DNA of 64,000 nucleotides, from NCBI RefSeq assembly GCF_030272615.1, contig NC_081413.1:565070510-565134509 (forward strand). Reading direction: 5' to 3'. Shown here piece after piece: positions 12,361-23,161 of the stretch; within the stretch, counting starts at the first letter, position 1; each line of letters opens with the position of its first letter. The translations under genes and the position numbers were made by a program. The notes under the pieces were generated by a model. That model was not told where the DNA came from. It searched no databases and worked only from the letters and a program-made list of their open reading frames with translations. This stretch comes from Cryptomeria japonica. Taxonomy: Eukaryota; Streptophyta; Pinopsida; Cupressales; Cupressaceae.

Positions 12361-13942
12361 TCTATTATTTGTTCTAAGAAGGACACAAAAGTGGATAGAA
12401 AACAATAGAGGAGATAGTACTCAAACAAGTACTAAGGAATTGCATTAGTGACATGTCACAAATGTGAGTTATACATGTTCCAAATTGATTGATTCTCATG
12501 AAGGAACTAAGTTATCTACAATAAATAGCCACCCAAGAAACCCATTTGCTTTAGGCAAACTATCTTCTTATTAGTAGCTTAATTCTTGGGACACTTGATT
12601 TAGATATGATCTTGTAAATGGTGTTAAAAAGAGTAATTAGTCACTAACCAACCACACTCTTCATTTGTATATTTAAGAATTAGTTTGGTCAAACCTTGAT
12701 TGTAACAAGCATAACCAAATCCTCCATGATAAAGTTAACAACAAATATATTATTGCATAACCAAATCTTTGTGGTGGGTGTGTTCAACAAATATATTATT
12801 GTGTGAATTGCTTTTGTCCAAAATGTAGGAACTTGATCTACATATCCATGAAGGCATGATTAGGTCTCTATACAACACTATTTTCTTGATGCATATATGT
12901 AGTGGTTAGTTGTTTTATTTTAGTTGTGGATAAACCATTTTGAGTGAATTTCTCATTTACTTGAGCATTTTGCATTTAGAGAACAACTGGATGACCATTC
13001 AACAAGGGTTTTAAACTCTTTGAACTTCACAAATGCTTGAGCTTTTCTTGTCAAGCAATGTACCCACATCTTAAAGACATCAAATTATGAAAGATGATAG
13101 TCCCAAATCTGCAAATGGTTGTCGCAACATAGTGAATAAGGGAAATCCATAGATACATTAATGAGTAGCCCTAGATCAATACAAAGAGAGCACATGCATG
13201 CTACGGGAGCATTGAACAAGCCTTTTTCAGGATAATATAATGGTAGTAAAAGAAATCAATAAAGAGCATAAGTTCATCAAGGGAAATTCTTAGCCACAAA
13301 GATCTAAGGTAATCATAGAGGAGCTGATAATAAGTGACTTCAAGAAGACATACTCAAGCCTTCATCACATTCCATAAAAAGAAAATCATTATTCCATATA
13401 ATTGGAAGGAAATGATATATTGCAAAGATTACTATGAAGGTCTCAAATAGTAAAAGAGATGAGACTAATCTTTTATTTCTACTTACAACAGTGAATTGGT
13501 TGAGATATACTCATAGACAAAGTGAATGACATGTATGAGAAAAACCTCAATAAAGGTAAAAAGGACAATAAATAGTAGTGATAGATGAAAATGCATTGAA
13601 TGTGCCAAGAAAAAGACAGTGGAAGCCATGGAGAAATCACTATCAAAACAAAGCCATTAAATAAAACTATGTTGGTGCAGCTTGAGAAGCATACTAGAAC
13701 AATGAAAAAAGAACACTACTTGGTCCTTGAAAAGCATGTAGTCGCAATGATTGAAAACCACAATGACAACATAGAGGGCATGAATGTTTGGAGTATTTCA
13801 ATTCTTAAGAATCTCATGATAGTCCATTATTAGGATAGGTGAAGTGCACTATGAAAGTGTCTTAAAAAGCTAATAGAGCCATAAGTGATAGTGTCAATGC
13901 TTTGAGTTCAAATCCTCATAAAATATAGTCATGTTTATCTCA

Positions 13943-14195
13943 ATGCAATGTTTGCCAGCATCCTCCCTACATGTGCCAAAATAGGAGCTTTGGAACAAGG
14001 TATGGACATCCATCAAAGCATAATCGAAGGGGGTTTTTTGTTAGAAATTAGTTGCAAATGCTCCAATAACAAAAATCGCAAAATGGGGTAGCATACACAT
14101 GGCATGTGAACTGTATGATGGAATACCTCAAAGAGATGTCATTTCATGGAATTTTAAGATCGCAAGATATGAACAAAATGGATTAATTCGTGAAA
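13943..14195 (+). pseudogene. PPR (pentatricopeptide repeat) gene fragment
   Basis: Seen: one frame reads FASILPTCAKIGALEQGMD followed by IHQSIIEGGFL. After a degraded stretch a second frame reads MACELYDGIPQRDVISWN and IARYEQNGLI. Known: FASVLPACAxxGALEQGxxIH and ARELFDxMPxRDVxSWNxMIxGYxQNG are hallmark blocks of PLS-class plant PPR proteins, which act in organelle RNA editing and processing. Only about two repeats remain, with a frame change and stops between them. It is the only trace of a host gene I recognise here. Inferred: a broken duplicate or a piece carried along by an element; the two origins cannot be told apart. Confidence 0.65.
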
Positions 14196-14520
14196 AAAAA
14201 CCAATTTCCCTTGATTGCGAAAAAAAATTAGTTGCCCTTCATTGAAAAACAAAGAGTTCCTTTGATTGCAAAAAAAACCTTACCTTGCTTGTGCAGAGAT
14301 CACTCCGGCAGGGGGGGGGGGGGGGGCAGAGAGACAAGATGTGGGTCGCCGCTTGCTTCGGTTTTCTTTCAAAATGAAAATGCGTTGTGTTTTTTTTTTA
14401 AATAAAATGCCCGAGGTCGTCAGAATTCCGACAAACATGGGCATTTTTTAAAAAAAAAAATCAAATTTTCACACAATGTTCCTTGTCCGTCGGAAACCTC
14501 CGTCAAAATTTGACCCCAAA
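14196..14520. repeat. Low-complexity A-rich stretch with a 16-base G run
   Basis: Three A-runs alternate with TTGCCCTTCATTG / CCCTTGATTGC-like segments (14186-14280). A run of 16 G lies at 14311-14326, and long T and A runs follow to 14460. No coding sense. The G run may vary between individuals or be a sequencing-length artefact. Confidence 0.6.
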
Positions 14521-15810
14521 TGTATTAGTGATGTGGTATTTGTAGAAAATGTGGATATGATATGTTAACTATTTCTAAGTGTTATGGATAGTAACTGTTG
14601 ATGATATGTTGTGTTTTTAGAGGACTGACATCTTCTTGCTTGGTTCACAAACTAGTCTGGTGAATGGTATCTTTGTTTGGTAATGTATGGTTGTACCAAA
14701 TATGTATCAGATGGACTTGTGGACTAGTATAGAATAGTTTTGGTAGACCGATCTTCCTACATTTTAATGTTTTAGTTGGACAAATGTTTATTGTGAAACC
14801 TATTTATGTCTGGGATCGGAGTTTGTGTAGTTCTAGGATATTTTGGAGGAATGCGCTATATTCCTCATCTTGCTAATTCTCTATGGATATTGTGGAGAAT
14901 TGGATTATGCTCCTAACATGTTTTTCTACTTTTGTGGTGGTTTGCATATCTTATTTTTGGGACCGAATTAAGTGTTTGGGTAAAGCAGATTGGTGTGAAC
15001 TGGCTTATTTATTTTGGTCGGTGTGGTTGTGTGTAGAAATTTTATGAGATAATTGGAAGGTGTGCCGACTTGGTGTCAATCTTCACACATATTCTTCGCC
15101 TTCCACATGCAATGTTTTGGGTTGATGATGAATATACACACTACATCTTTAAGCTGACCTAATTGAGATTAATGATTATCCGATGATATATAAACATAGA
15201 TCAATTAAGGTATTAAGTGTGATACAATGAAGCATGTGAATATGAAAGAATGTGATGAAGTGTATAGGATGTGAATATGATTTTAATGTGATATAGAGGT
15301 TCGAATGTGTTACAAAGTAGAGATGAAAGATGAATTTGATTAGTATTAAGATGTGAACTGTTATATGCATGTTGGTGGATGCTATTTCCTTTTTTAGTTC
15401 AATTTGGGTTATTCTTATTATATCAAGATAGATGTTTTGTATCTTGCCCTGAACAAGTGATCTCGAATTGTGCAAGTATCTCTTTTGTATATTTCCCTAA
15501 GATTGTGTGTCTTAGCCTGCAATTCTAGAGCAATGAGCTCCTTGGCCTATGGTCTAAACCATTGTAAATACTTTTATACATATTGTGAGTTTGAATCTCA
15601 CCTTGGTTTTTCCTAGTTTGAGTTTTCCACGTAAAAATATTGGGGTCTTGTGTGGATGGTTTTGTCATTTATGTTATTTAATTTCATGCACATGTGATGA
15701 ATAGTTGATGTGGAATAAATGATTAATCTGATCAAGTTTAGCATATGTTGATTCACCCCCCCTCTCGGCATTTGATAGTGTTCAATAATTAGTATCATCA
15801 CTTTGATTAC
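14521..15810 (+). mobile_element. Copia-like 5' LTR (3' part) and weak primer site
   Basis: Seen: near 15600-15660 is the block CTTGGTTTTTCCTAGTTTG followed by AGTTTTCCACGT and GTGTGGATGG, shared with the other copia LTRs in this window. Then TTCACCCCCCCTCTCGGCA, typical of the last LTR segment, at about 15751-15770. A degraded primer site containing AGTATCA starts near 15791. A gag follows in the same direction. The LTR start is uncertain; TGTATTAG at about 14520 is only a guess. No matching 3' LTR was found. Confidence 0.5.
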
Positions 15811-15934
15811 AAAAGAGACAGTTTAACCATTGAGGTAGATCTGAGATTTTGAACACTATGTTTGGAGAAGAATTGAATCACATGGATGCTATGGGATAAA
15901 GTGATTGGTATGATGTTGATGTGGTGTAGTTGAC

Positions 15935-16837
15935 ATGGAAGGAGAATTAATATCTGCCTTGGAAGACCTGGATGAAAGTAGAGAAAACAAAAGAAGTTGG
16001 TTAAAAAAGATTTCTTATTTAAGAAGCCTGCTTGATAAAGGAAAGAAGGTCATTGATTATTTTGAAACCAAGATTGATGAGAAGACTAGAGAATGTTCAA
16101 GACTTGAAGAATAAGCAATCAAACTTAAGAAGGAACTGAAAGATTCAAAGGATCATATCAATAATGAGTTGAAAATTAGACGTGGAAGTGAAGTGCTGGA
16201 TGTTATGCTTAATTCCCAAAAACAAAGTAAAGATAAAGGTGGACTTGGCTTTGAAGATGGTGAATAATCTAAGTCATCTAGCAAGAAAGATAAAGGAAAG
16301 GAAAAGGTCAAGGATGATTTGAGGAACACTAATAAAGATAAAAAGGTTTCCATTTCAGATCAAAGCCTTTGAAACTAAAATAACTTCTAGAGACCTCCTC
16401 CTGCTCTTTCTAGGTATTCATATTTTAATAGTAGTTGTTTTTCATGCAATAGATTTGGACATAAAGATACTGAAAGCAAAATTCAGGTCATAAATCAATC
16501 TTTTAATAGAAATTGTCACTATTGTAATAAGTTTGGACACAAAGCAAGTGAGTGCAGAAGTAGGTTGAATTCAAATAGAAATAGAAATTCAAGTTTTGAT
16601 AGAAATTTTCAATCTTTCAATGGATATTGTTATGTTTGTAATGTATATGGGCACAAAGTTGTTGAGTGCATGTCAAATAGGAATTTTACAAGAAGTGAAA
16701 ATGACAAAATGAATGGAATTAAATCACAACAAGGTCTGGTATGCTATAAGTATAATGAAATGAGACATATTGTAAAACGCTACAAAAGAACAAATGATAA
16801 GACAACTATGGGTGATGACCCTTCTTCCAAAAATTAA
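15935..16837 (+). pseudogene. Copia-type gag with coiled coil and four zinc knuckles
   Basis: Seen: one frame throughout. ALEDLDESRENKRSWLKK and KTRECSRLEE form a charged coiled-coil segment (15935-16150), then a lysine-rich part. Four zinc-knuckle units follow between about 16438 and 16790: CFSCNRFGHKDTES (last Cys replaced by Ser), CHYCNKFGHKASEC (intact), CYVCNVYGHKVVEC (intact) and CYKYNEMRHIVKRY (two Cys lost). Known: copia Gag proteins usually carry one CCHC knuckle for RNA packaging. In-frame stops near 16112 and 16267 and three near 16370-16390 show it is dead. The ORF ends at 16837 with no protease, integrase or RT, so this looks like a gag-only or truncated element. Confidence 0.6.
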
Positions 16838-17279
16838 ATCAGATATCATTATCTAAGGGGGAGAGCTTGTAATAAATGAAAATTAGGGTTTCACCATTAC
16901 ATGTATGAAAACCACTAATTTTTCTTAAAGGACCATTACATTGAAAAATGAAGTGACCTAATAGAACTATGCTTAATCCCTCTTAGGAAGAAAGATCTGA
17001 AATTCTGATTAGGTTCTACCTATGTTAGGGTTTTATTCCCTCTTTCTATGTTGAGCTGTGAAAATACTGAAATTAGGGTAAATGGGTCAATATTAAAGAG
17101 ATCAGCATAAATAGTGAGCTGCAATCATTGTACGGAGCCACAAACCTGGATCTAAGCAGAAGATGAAGGTTTGGTTGTTCCCTGAAATTCAACCTATTTT
17201 TTCGGGACCGTGGTTGTGGTTTCCCTAGTCCTAAATTTCCACCATCAAAAGGTGAACCTGTTCATCTTTGTGAATCTTG
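16838..17279. other. Non-coding segment after the zinc-knuckle gag
   Basis: CTAAGGGGGAGAGC at about 16853-16866 resembles a polypurine tract, with TTGTAATAAATG directly after it. If so, a 3' LTR would start near 16869, but it does not match the LTR end at 15600-15790 by eye. No gene seen. Confidence 0.35.
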
Positions 17280-18035
17280 TTTCTCCTTCAAAACGTAGCT
17301 CTATACATGTTCTTGCATAGAGTGAAAAAGGGGAAAATTGCTAGGAATAGGGGTATGCCTAAGTCAAACCCTGGTGTAGGAATTAACCTTGAATGAAATA
17401 ATGCAAATATCGAAACAAATATTGAAAAGTTATACCTCAAATCTACAATTGTTAATAATGATGCTTTGCTTCTTACAATGTAATCACATAAATGGCATGA
17501 ACATGACAAAGTCCTAATCACACACACATGCTTGCATATGAATGATGTAATTTTTCTCCACAATGGTTAAATGATGAATATGTAACCTTAAAGATCTCTA
17601 AAAATGATTGATAATGAATGCTTCACAGATGCAAGAGTGCTTAAATCAGATAGAGTGAAGATCTAAAATTAGGTTGATCAATGTCTTTATATAGGGGTCT
17701 CTAGGTAAATTACCAATTAGGTCAACCTCCAATGGTCATGTGGAGCCACGAGGATCAATTCCCATCAGGGAGATATGACTCTTGCCCCAATTCAAATTTG
17801 GGTCGCATTGAGAGGGACCATGGAATTGGGTGCCATTGTCCTTCTGCAAAAGGGACCAAGATAAGGCTTAAAGGGGAGGGGTACCTCATCAAGGGACCCA
17901 CCAATGGGTGCTCATGGCATCAGAATTGGAGAATAGGCACAAAACAGACCTAGGCAGGTGATGAGGATAGGACACGCTAAAGTAGGGGCACAAATATGAG
18001 GTGAAAATTGACCTAGGACAATTTAAGATGCTACA
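17280..18035 (-). mobile_element. Reversed gypsy-type LTR
   Basis: Read on the minus strand, the LTR starts at 18035 with TGTAGCATCTTAAATTG, like the solo LTR at 52938-54526 (TGTAGCGTCGTAAATTG). Just upstream on that strand is a polypurine tract, AAAGTGGGGGCTAAA (18036-18050), as expected before a 3' LTR. A TATA box (CTATATAAAG) is near 17690. The left border is a guess because no partner LTR is in view. Confidence 0.5.
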
Positions 18036-18950
18036 TTTAGCCCCCACTTTAACGAGAGTGTGAGCCTATGCAAATACTCATGGTAAAGTAGATGAAAGAG
18101 TGGAGAAATTGGCAACACGATCACAAGGAGTATAAGATGTTGGTTCCTAAACCAACAGTCCCTGAGTACTAGAGGAATTGTCACTAACTCATCGACAGAC
18201 TCGGGGAAGGATTTGGCCAATGAACAGGATTCAATTACAAATACTAAGATCTCCTGCACATTTGGCTATGCGAGACCAAGGTGGGTGAACCTATGCAATG
18301 TCCTAACAACTTTCAACTTCAACTACTCTTGACATTACATGTTACAATAGATCATCTCAATGAAAAATACTAAGATGGATAAAGTCTTGGTTATGGATTT
18401 AACCTTAGTTTGTAAGCATCCAAGCACTCATTGAGGAGGGGATTTTCTACACTAATCCTACTCCTAATGTAGAAAGTAAAAGAGATTTTAATAATGATAA
18501 TGATTCTAAAAATTGAAAAACAACAACCATGACCAGTGCTTGTATGGGCAATAGAGTTAACCTCACAACATGTACATTTAACATTGAAATAGGGAAACAT
18601 GCAACCTTTGAGCTTTGAATGTTAATGCATTACATCAACATTCTCCCTTTTGGTTTCACCAACAATCATACTAAAGAATCTTATATATACATAATACTAT
18701 TTCCATACCTTGAAGAAGCAAATTAATCCCTTCCTTGAAGAGAAGAAAACAACAAGTTATACACCTTACTTGCAGGGACAAAACAAAAGATCCTTGATCA
18801 TTTCATTTCATAAAATAGAGCATACATAAGAGAGACATTTGCAAATAAAACCTCTGAAACTATTTGTATTCAGGTTAAAAACTATTTGAAATGTTAAGAA
18901 ACTATAGACTGAAAGAAAACTAAGCTTTCATGAAAAAACTTGCACTATTC
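18036..18950 (-). other. Probable remnant of the gypsy internal region
   Basis: Begins with the polypurine tract of the LTR to its left and continues with AT-rich sequence without a convincing ORF. It is interrupted at 18951 by the short copia element and may resume at 23162. No domain recognised. Confidence 0.35.
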
Positions 18951-19413
18951 TGTGAGATTTTGCCAAGATCAAGAGGCAATGGAAAGCACAAATAAGAGAG
19001 ACAAAATATATGATAGAAATAAACTATATTCTATCAAGATGAAAGTACTAATCAACTGGATCATCAATCATTACATACAATGAATATGAGCCCACTTATA
19101 TAGGCAAGGCTATATAGATATGTGAGCACACAAACATGACATGTGTCTCAATAAGAAACAAGGCTAGGTAGGAAATAGGTGTGGGTAGGTAGGAGAAACA
19201 ATATAATATTTCACATGAGGTGGATCACCCACTAAATGTGGAGTGTAACAACAAGATCAGATCATAAAAGGTGGAAATTCTCCTACACACACTATCCCAA
19301 TGTGGCACAAATACCCAAGTGTCTCATACCCAAACTACTATGAAATGCATGTACCTAAGTAAACATAAGTAAGGTGTAATAATATCCAAGATGAATAATT
19401 ATTTACACCAACA
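18951..19413 (-). repeat. 3' LTR of the short copia element
   Basis: TG...CA ends, about 463 bases, paired with 22698-23161. It lies at the element's 3' end on the minus strand. On the plus strand it is followed by the complement of the polypurine tract. Confidence 0.85.
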
Positions 19414-19432
19414 CCCCCCCTTAAGTGCAACT
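19414..19432 (-). promoter_or_regulatory. Polypurine tract of the short copia element
   Basis: On the minus strand the sequence reads CTTAAGGGGGGG just before the 3' LTR. Plus-strand synthesis would start here. The position directly inside the LTR supports the orientation. Confidence 0.65.
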
Positions 19433-19907
19433 TAAGGGAATGCACTTAAGTCTACAATGCAACTAAGCAATGCAAGATGGGTCCCAGCTATGAGGCCATG
19501 TTAGGTACCCATGTACAAATGCAAATGCATGAAAACCAATGCAAGGAAATCTCTCACAAAGTGGGGAAAGAGAGAAAAACCCAATGGGAAAAAACCCTCC
19601 CCCAAAAGAGAGATGAAAACTAGATACAAAGAGCTCTCATAGAAGCATGTGAAGGACAAAACCCCATGTGAGGAAAAAGTCCCCCCCATATGAGAGAAGA
19701 AGAAGAGAGACTAGGAAGCCCCCCCCTTAATCTGGAATTTGCACCAATGATAGAAGCTCGAAGATGAATGAAGAAACTGCTCCATGAATGTCGAACAACA
19801 TTCCTCCCCTTAGGAAGAAACAAAACCAAAGGTGTATCCATGAAGTCTACCCAACCATGAAGGGAAGATGAAGCAAAAATACTCATGATGAAAGAATCTC
19901 TGAAAAA

Positions 19908-21857
19908 CTACTCAAGTGTCCCCATGTCGATGCTGAAAGGTACCCCCTCCAAAGGTGGTAAATTGTGCCACACTGCTGAAAAAGGCACTCCAAGATCTAG
20001 TGGATATGAATGTAGAACAATATCCAAAGACTCATATGTCTCCTCAAAAGACAAAGAGACCTCCTCCAAGTGTTGTACAAAAGTATCCACAATCATGTCA
20101 ACCTCTAAAGATTGTTCATGTAGAGAATGCACAAGAGGGTCAGAGTTATCCCTCACAACAATCAAAGAAGGATCATCTTCATCAAAGAGAAGATGAATGT
20201 CATGAATGGTGTCTCCTAAATCTGCAATGTAGGAGTCCACAGACAAACCTGCAATGTCTATCAAGTAGGCATCCCAATCAACTGAAGCTGGAAGACATGA
20301 AATATCCTGTTGCACTGAATCATAAGAAGGCAAAACTGTCGCACTAGCTACATCATCAGGTGCAATAGGTGGTGTGATATCAATAGAAGGAGATGAAATG
20401 CAAGGCTCAAGAATGGGGTCACATGTGAGAATCCCCAAGTTCAAATGCCCAAAGTTCTCCTCAAAATTTGAATCATCAACATAGGAATAACCAACCTTAT
20501 CAATAGGACCAAAATCTGAAAAAGAGTACAACCGAGATGCATGATCAACCACCCTAGTCACAATGATAGCTCCACTCTCCAATTCTCTAATGATAACTGA
20601 ATCAGGTGTGAACTCCACAGTTTTCCTACTTGCCCCATGTGTGATTTGATAGATGGAAAGAAGATTATTTGTCAAGTGGGGTACACACAACACATCATTG
20701 AAGGAGTTGTCCCCAATGGCAATAGATCCTTTCCCAATCACATCCATGTATGTATGATTTCCCATCAAAATCTATGGCATGTGGCAAGGCTCAAATGTAG
20801 AAAACATAGACTATGAAGATGACATATGATGAGAAGCCCCTAAATCTAGAAGTCATCTCCCCGAATCATGACTTGTAGTAGCACAAAGAGCTTGTCCCTT
20901 TCCTTTATCTATCCCAAAAGAGTGATCCTTTCCTTTATCCTTGGAATAAGAAGCCGATGTAGACATTCTAGAAGGTAGGTTGATTCTATTCTTCTCAAGA
21001 AGATTCTTCAACTCATCAATATCCTTCTTATAACAATGATGTTCATCATGTCCTGACTTCTTGCAATATCCACAAAAAAGATTGTCCTTATATGATTTCC
21101 TCTTAGGTGAGAATGGTGAATCACCTTGTTGTGGAGAGGAAGATTGTGTTCCATCTTGTTGTGGTTTAGACTTAGGTTGCTTTTGATTCTTGCCTTTTCC
21201 TTGATTACTTTGATTCCCTTTGTTAACCACCAAAGCTTGTGACTTTGAAGATTTGAGAATCCCCATCGTGGTCAACTTAGATTGCTCAAGTATCAATATC
21301 TTCGTGAATGAATCAAATAAGGGAGAAGTGTGTGAGGAACCTTGAGCTAACCTATGGGTGTGAAAGCTAGATACAAAGGTTGCATACTCTGAAGGAAGCT
21401 TGTGCAACAAGTTATAAACCAATTGAGCATCCTTTTTGTCATTTCCACAATCCTTTAGCTTTGCTCTTAGCTCAGTTGCTTTTGTGACATAATCTTGGAT
21501 TGTATCAAAATCCTTGGGATCCAAAGTTGTGAGTTCACTATCAAGCTTGTAGCCCTTAATCTCATCAACTTGACCATACAATTTCTTAAAAATATCCCAA
21601 GCCTATTTAATTGTTGTACACTTATCAATGTGAAAAATGAAGTCATCTGATACATACTTTCTAAGAGTTCCAATTGCCATAGCATTCTTAGTAAGCCATT
21701 CAATTTGAGCATTAGGATCAGCCTTAGGATCAGATGGTGCTGTAATAGTTTCATTTACATAATGAATGAGTCCTTTTTCCATTAGTTTACTCTATGCCTT
21801 AATCTTCCATGATGCATAATTATGAGGAGTTAAAAGTGGAAATTTAGGAGAACCCAT
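19908..21857 (-). pseudogene. Gag-protease ORF with an uncharacterised acidic tail
   Basis: Seen: one minus frame from ATG at 21857 (MGSPKFPLLTPHNYASWKIK). Order: gag (about 21860-21200, with LVYNLLHKLPSEYATFVSSF); a lysine/glutamine-rich linker; a zinc knuckle CGYCKKSGHDEHHC (about 21030-21075); a protease-like segment LLDLGASHHM (the usual DSG is DLG); then DVLCVPHLTNNLLS. From about 20480 to 19908 there is an acidic tail of some 190 residues with no motif I recognise (for example FDEDDPSLIVVRDNSD, VQHLEEVSLSFEETYESL). The frame is broken by stops after WKIKA, before AWDIF, before LLDLGAS and twice after it; those I read are TAG or TGA. There is no integrase or RT. The same frame runs on past TAG at 19908 to about 19620, but that part looks non-coding. 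Confidence 0.75.
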
Positions 21858-22683
21858 AGCACCAAAATGAAAAAACACAAGATAGAGAGAGGCACAATCA
21901 CACAAGACACCCCGCCCCCCCCAAAATACTCAATCAAGAAATCCCCCCAAAATGGTGATTTTGGCACTTTATACTTAGTGCGTATACAATGGGCCACTTG
22001 CAAAACAAGGCAAAGTGGACTTCTGATTTCAATTTACAACTTCTCAAAATGAGATCTAAGAAACTTCAACAAATACTACTAGTGATCTAAACTAAGATCC
22101 AAGCAAAATGCAAGAACCAAATATGCCAGAAATGGCCAAATACTGAAAGTATAATTTCTACTTAAAATCACTGCAAACAAATGGCATATTATGAAAGTAG
22201 ATGAAAAAATATGCACTTTCAAAAAAATGGCACCTAAAAAGGAGTCCATATGAGCCCAAACTAAGCCTCCAAAGTTGTAAAAATCAGGATTTCATGATTT
22301 CCGAAAAACCTGTATCCAAAAATCAGAAAAATCCTGTACCACTGTACAGATCACGAAATTCTACCCCAAAACAAAAAAAAAATTGCTTGAAAAAACGAGT
22401 CCGGATGAGTGAGATATCGCTATTTGAAAAATGTTTGCAAAATTATAATTTCTAGAAAATTTCCGCCGCAACATCAAACTTCAAATGCCTCTAGATTTGG
22501 CCTCCGAAGTCCAATTTGGATGAAACAAAAGGCAAAACTGACTTTCTTGGTCCTCCTCAATCCAATGGTAACCTCAAATTTAACCCATCAAGCTTCAATA
22601 ATAACCTGCAATAGAAAACTCCAAAATACACAACCCCAAATAGCATCAAATTTCTCTCAATTAGCAAACCAATGACACTCTAA
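21858..22683 (-). other. 5' leader of the short copia element
   Basis: No domain in any frame; overlapping plus-strand ORFs here are lysine-rich and look accidental. It joins the primer site to the gag start, as an untranslated leader of a packaged RNA would. Confidence 0.5.
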
Positions 22684-22697
22684 TGGCTCTGATACCA
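22684..22697 (-). promoter_or_regulatory. Primer binding site, tRNA-iMet type
   Basis: Minus strand reads TGGTATCAGAGCC directly beside the 5' LTR, the standard plant copia site complementary to the 3' end of initiator methionine tRNA. A complete match. Confidence 0.9.
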
Positions 22698-23161
22698 TGT
22701 GAGATTTTTGCCAAGATCAAGAGGCAATGGAAAGCACAAATACGAGAGACAAAATATATGATATAAATAAACTGTATTCTATCAAGATGAAAATACTGAT
22801 CAACTGGATCATCAATTGTTACATACAATGAATATGAGCCTGCTTATATAGGCAAGGCTATATGGATATGTGAGCACACAAACATGACATGTGGCTCAAT
22901 AAGAAACAAGGCTAGGTAGGAAATAGGTGTGGGTAGGTAGGAGAAACAATATAATATTCCACATGAGGTGGATCACCCATTGAATGTGGAGTGTAACAAA
23001 AAGATCAAATCATAAAAGGTGGAAATTCTCCTACACACACTATCCCAATGTGGCACAAACACCCAAGTGTCTCATACCCAAACTACTATGAAATGCATGT
23101 ACCTAAGTAAACTTAAGTAAGGTGTAATAATATCCAAGATGAATAATTATTTACACCAACA
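22698..23161 (-). repeat. 5' LTR of the short copia element
   Basis: TG...CA ends, about 464 bases, paired with 18951-19413. Followed on the plus strand by ATTC, matching the base pairs before the left LTR. Confidence 0.85.

Larger units (their letters stand above)
8442..13942. other. Non-coding stretch, no gene recognised
   Basis: Short ORFs only, none with recognisable domains. It holds a near-duplicate of about 34 bases (8826-8860 and 8878-8911), a GT run at 10852-10864, and the two repeat regions listed separately. The upstream edge should contain the 5' end of the CACTA element, but I see no clear CACTA inverted repeat. A lysine-rich ORF at 13600-13833 has no recognisable homology. Confidence 0.6.
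18951..23161 (-). mobile_element. Complete short copia element (gag-only type, minus strand)
   Basis: Seen: two direct repeats of about 463 bases (18951-19413 and 22698-23161) both begin TGTGAGATTTT and end ACACCAACA. About 18 base differences by eye give roughly 96% identity. ATTC lies directly before the left repeat and directly after the right one, a short target duplication. On the minus strand the element has a tRNA-iMet-type primer site beside the right LTR and a G-rich polypurine tract beside the left LTR. The interior codes only for gag and a protease-like region plus an unknown tail. Known: LTR elements with gag but no pol are described as TR-GAG elements and depend on other elements for enzymes. 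Confidence 0.85.

Noticed and set aside
19501-19886. ORFs after gag-protease in the short copia element
   Set aside because: In part they share the gag frame, but composition and position next to the polypurine tract suggest the untranslated end.
21467-21754. Leucine-rich minus ORF overlapping gag
   Set aside because: Shadow of the gag frame; the true frame carries recognisable gag sequence.
22684-22697. tRNA-like sequence near the LTR
   Set aside because: It is the primer site complementary to a tRNA end, not a tRNA gene; no cloverleaf is present.
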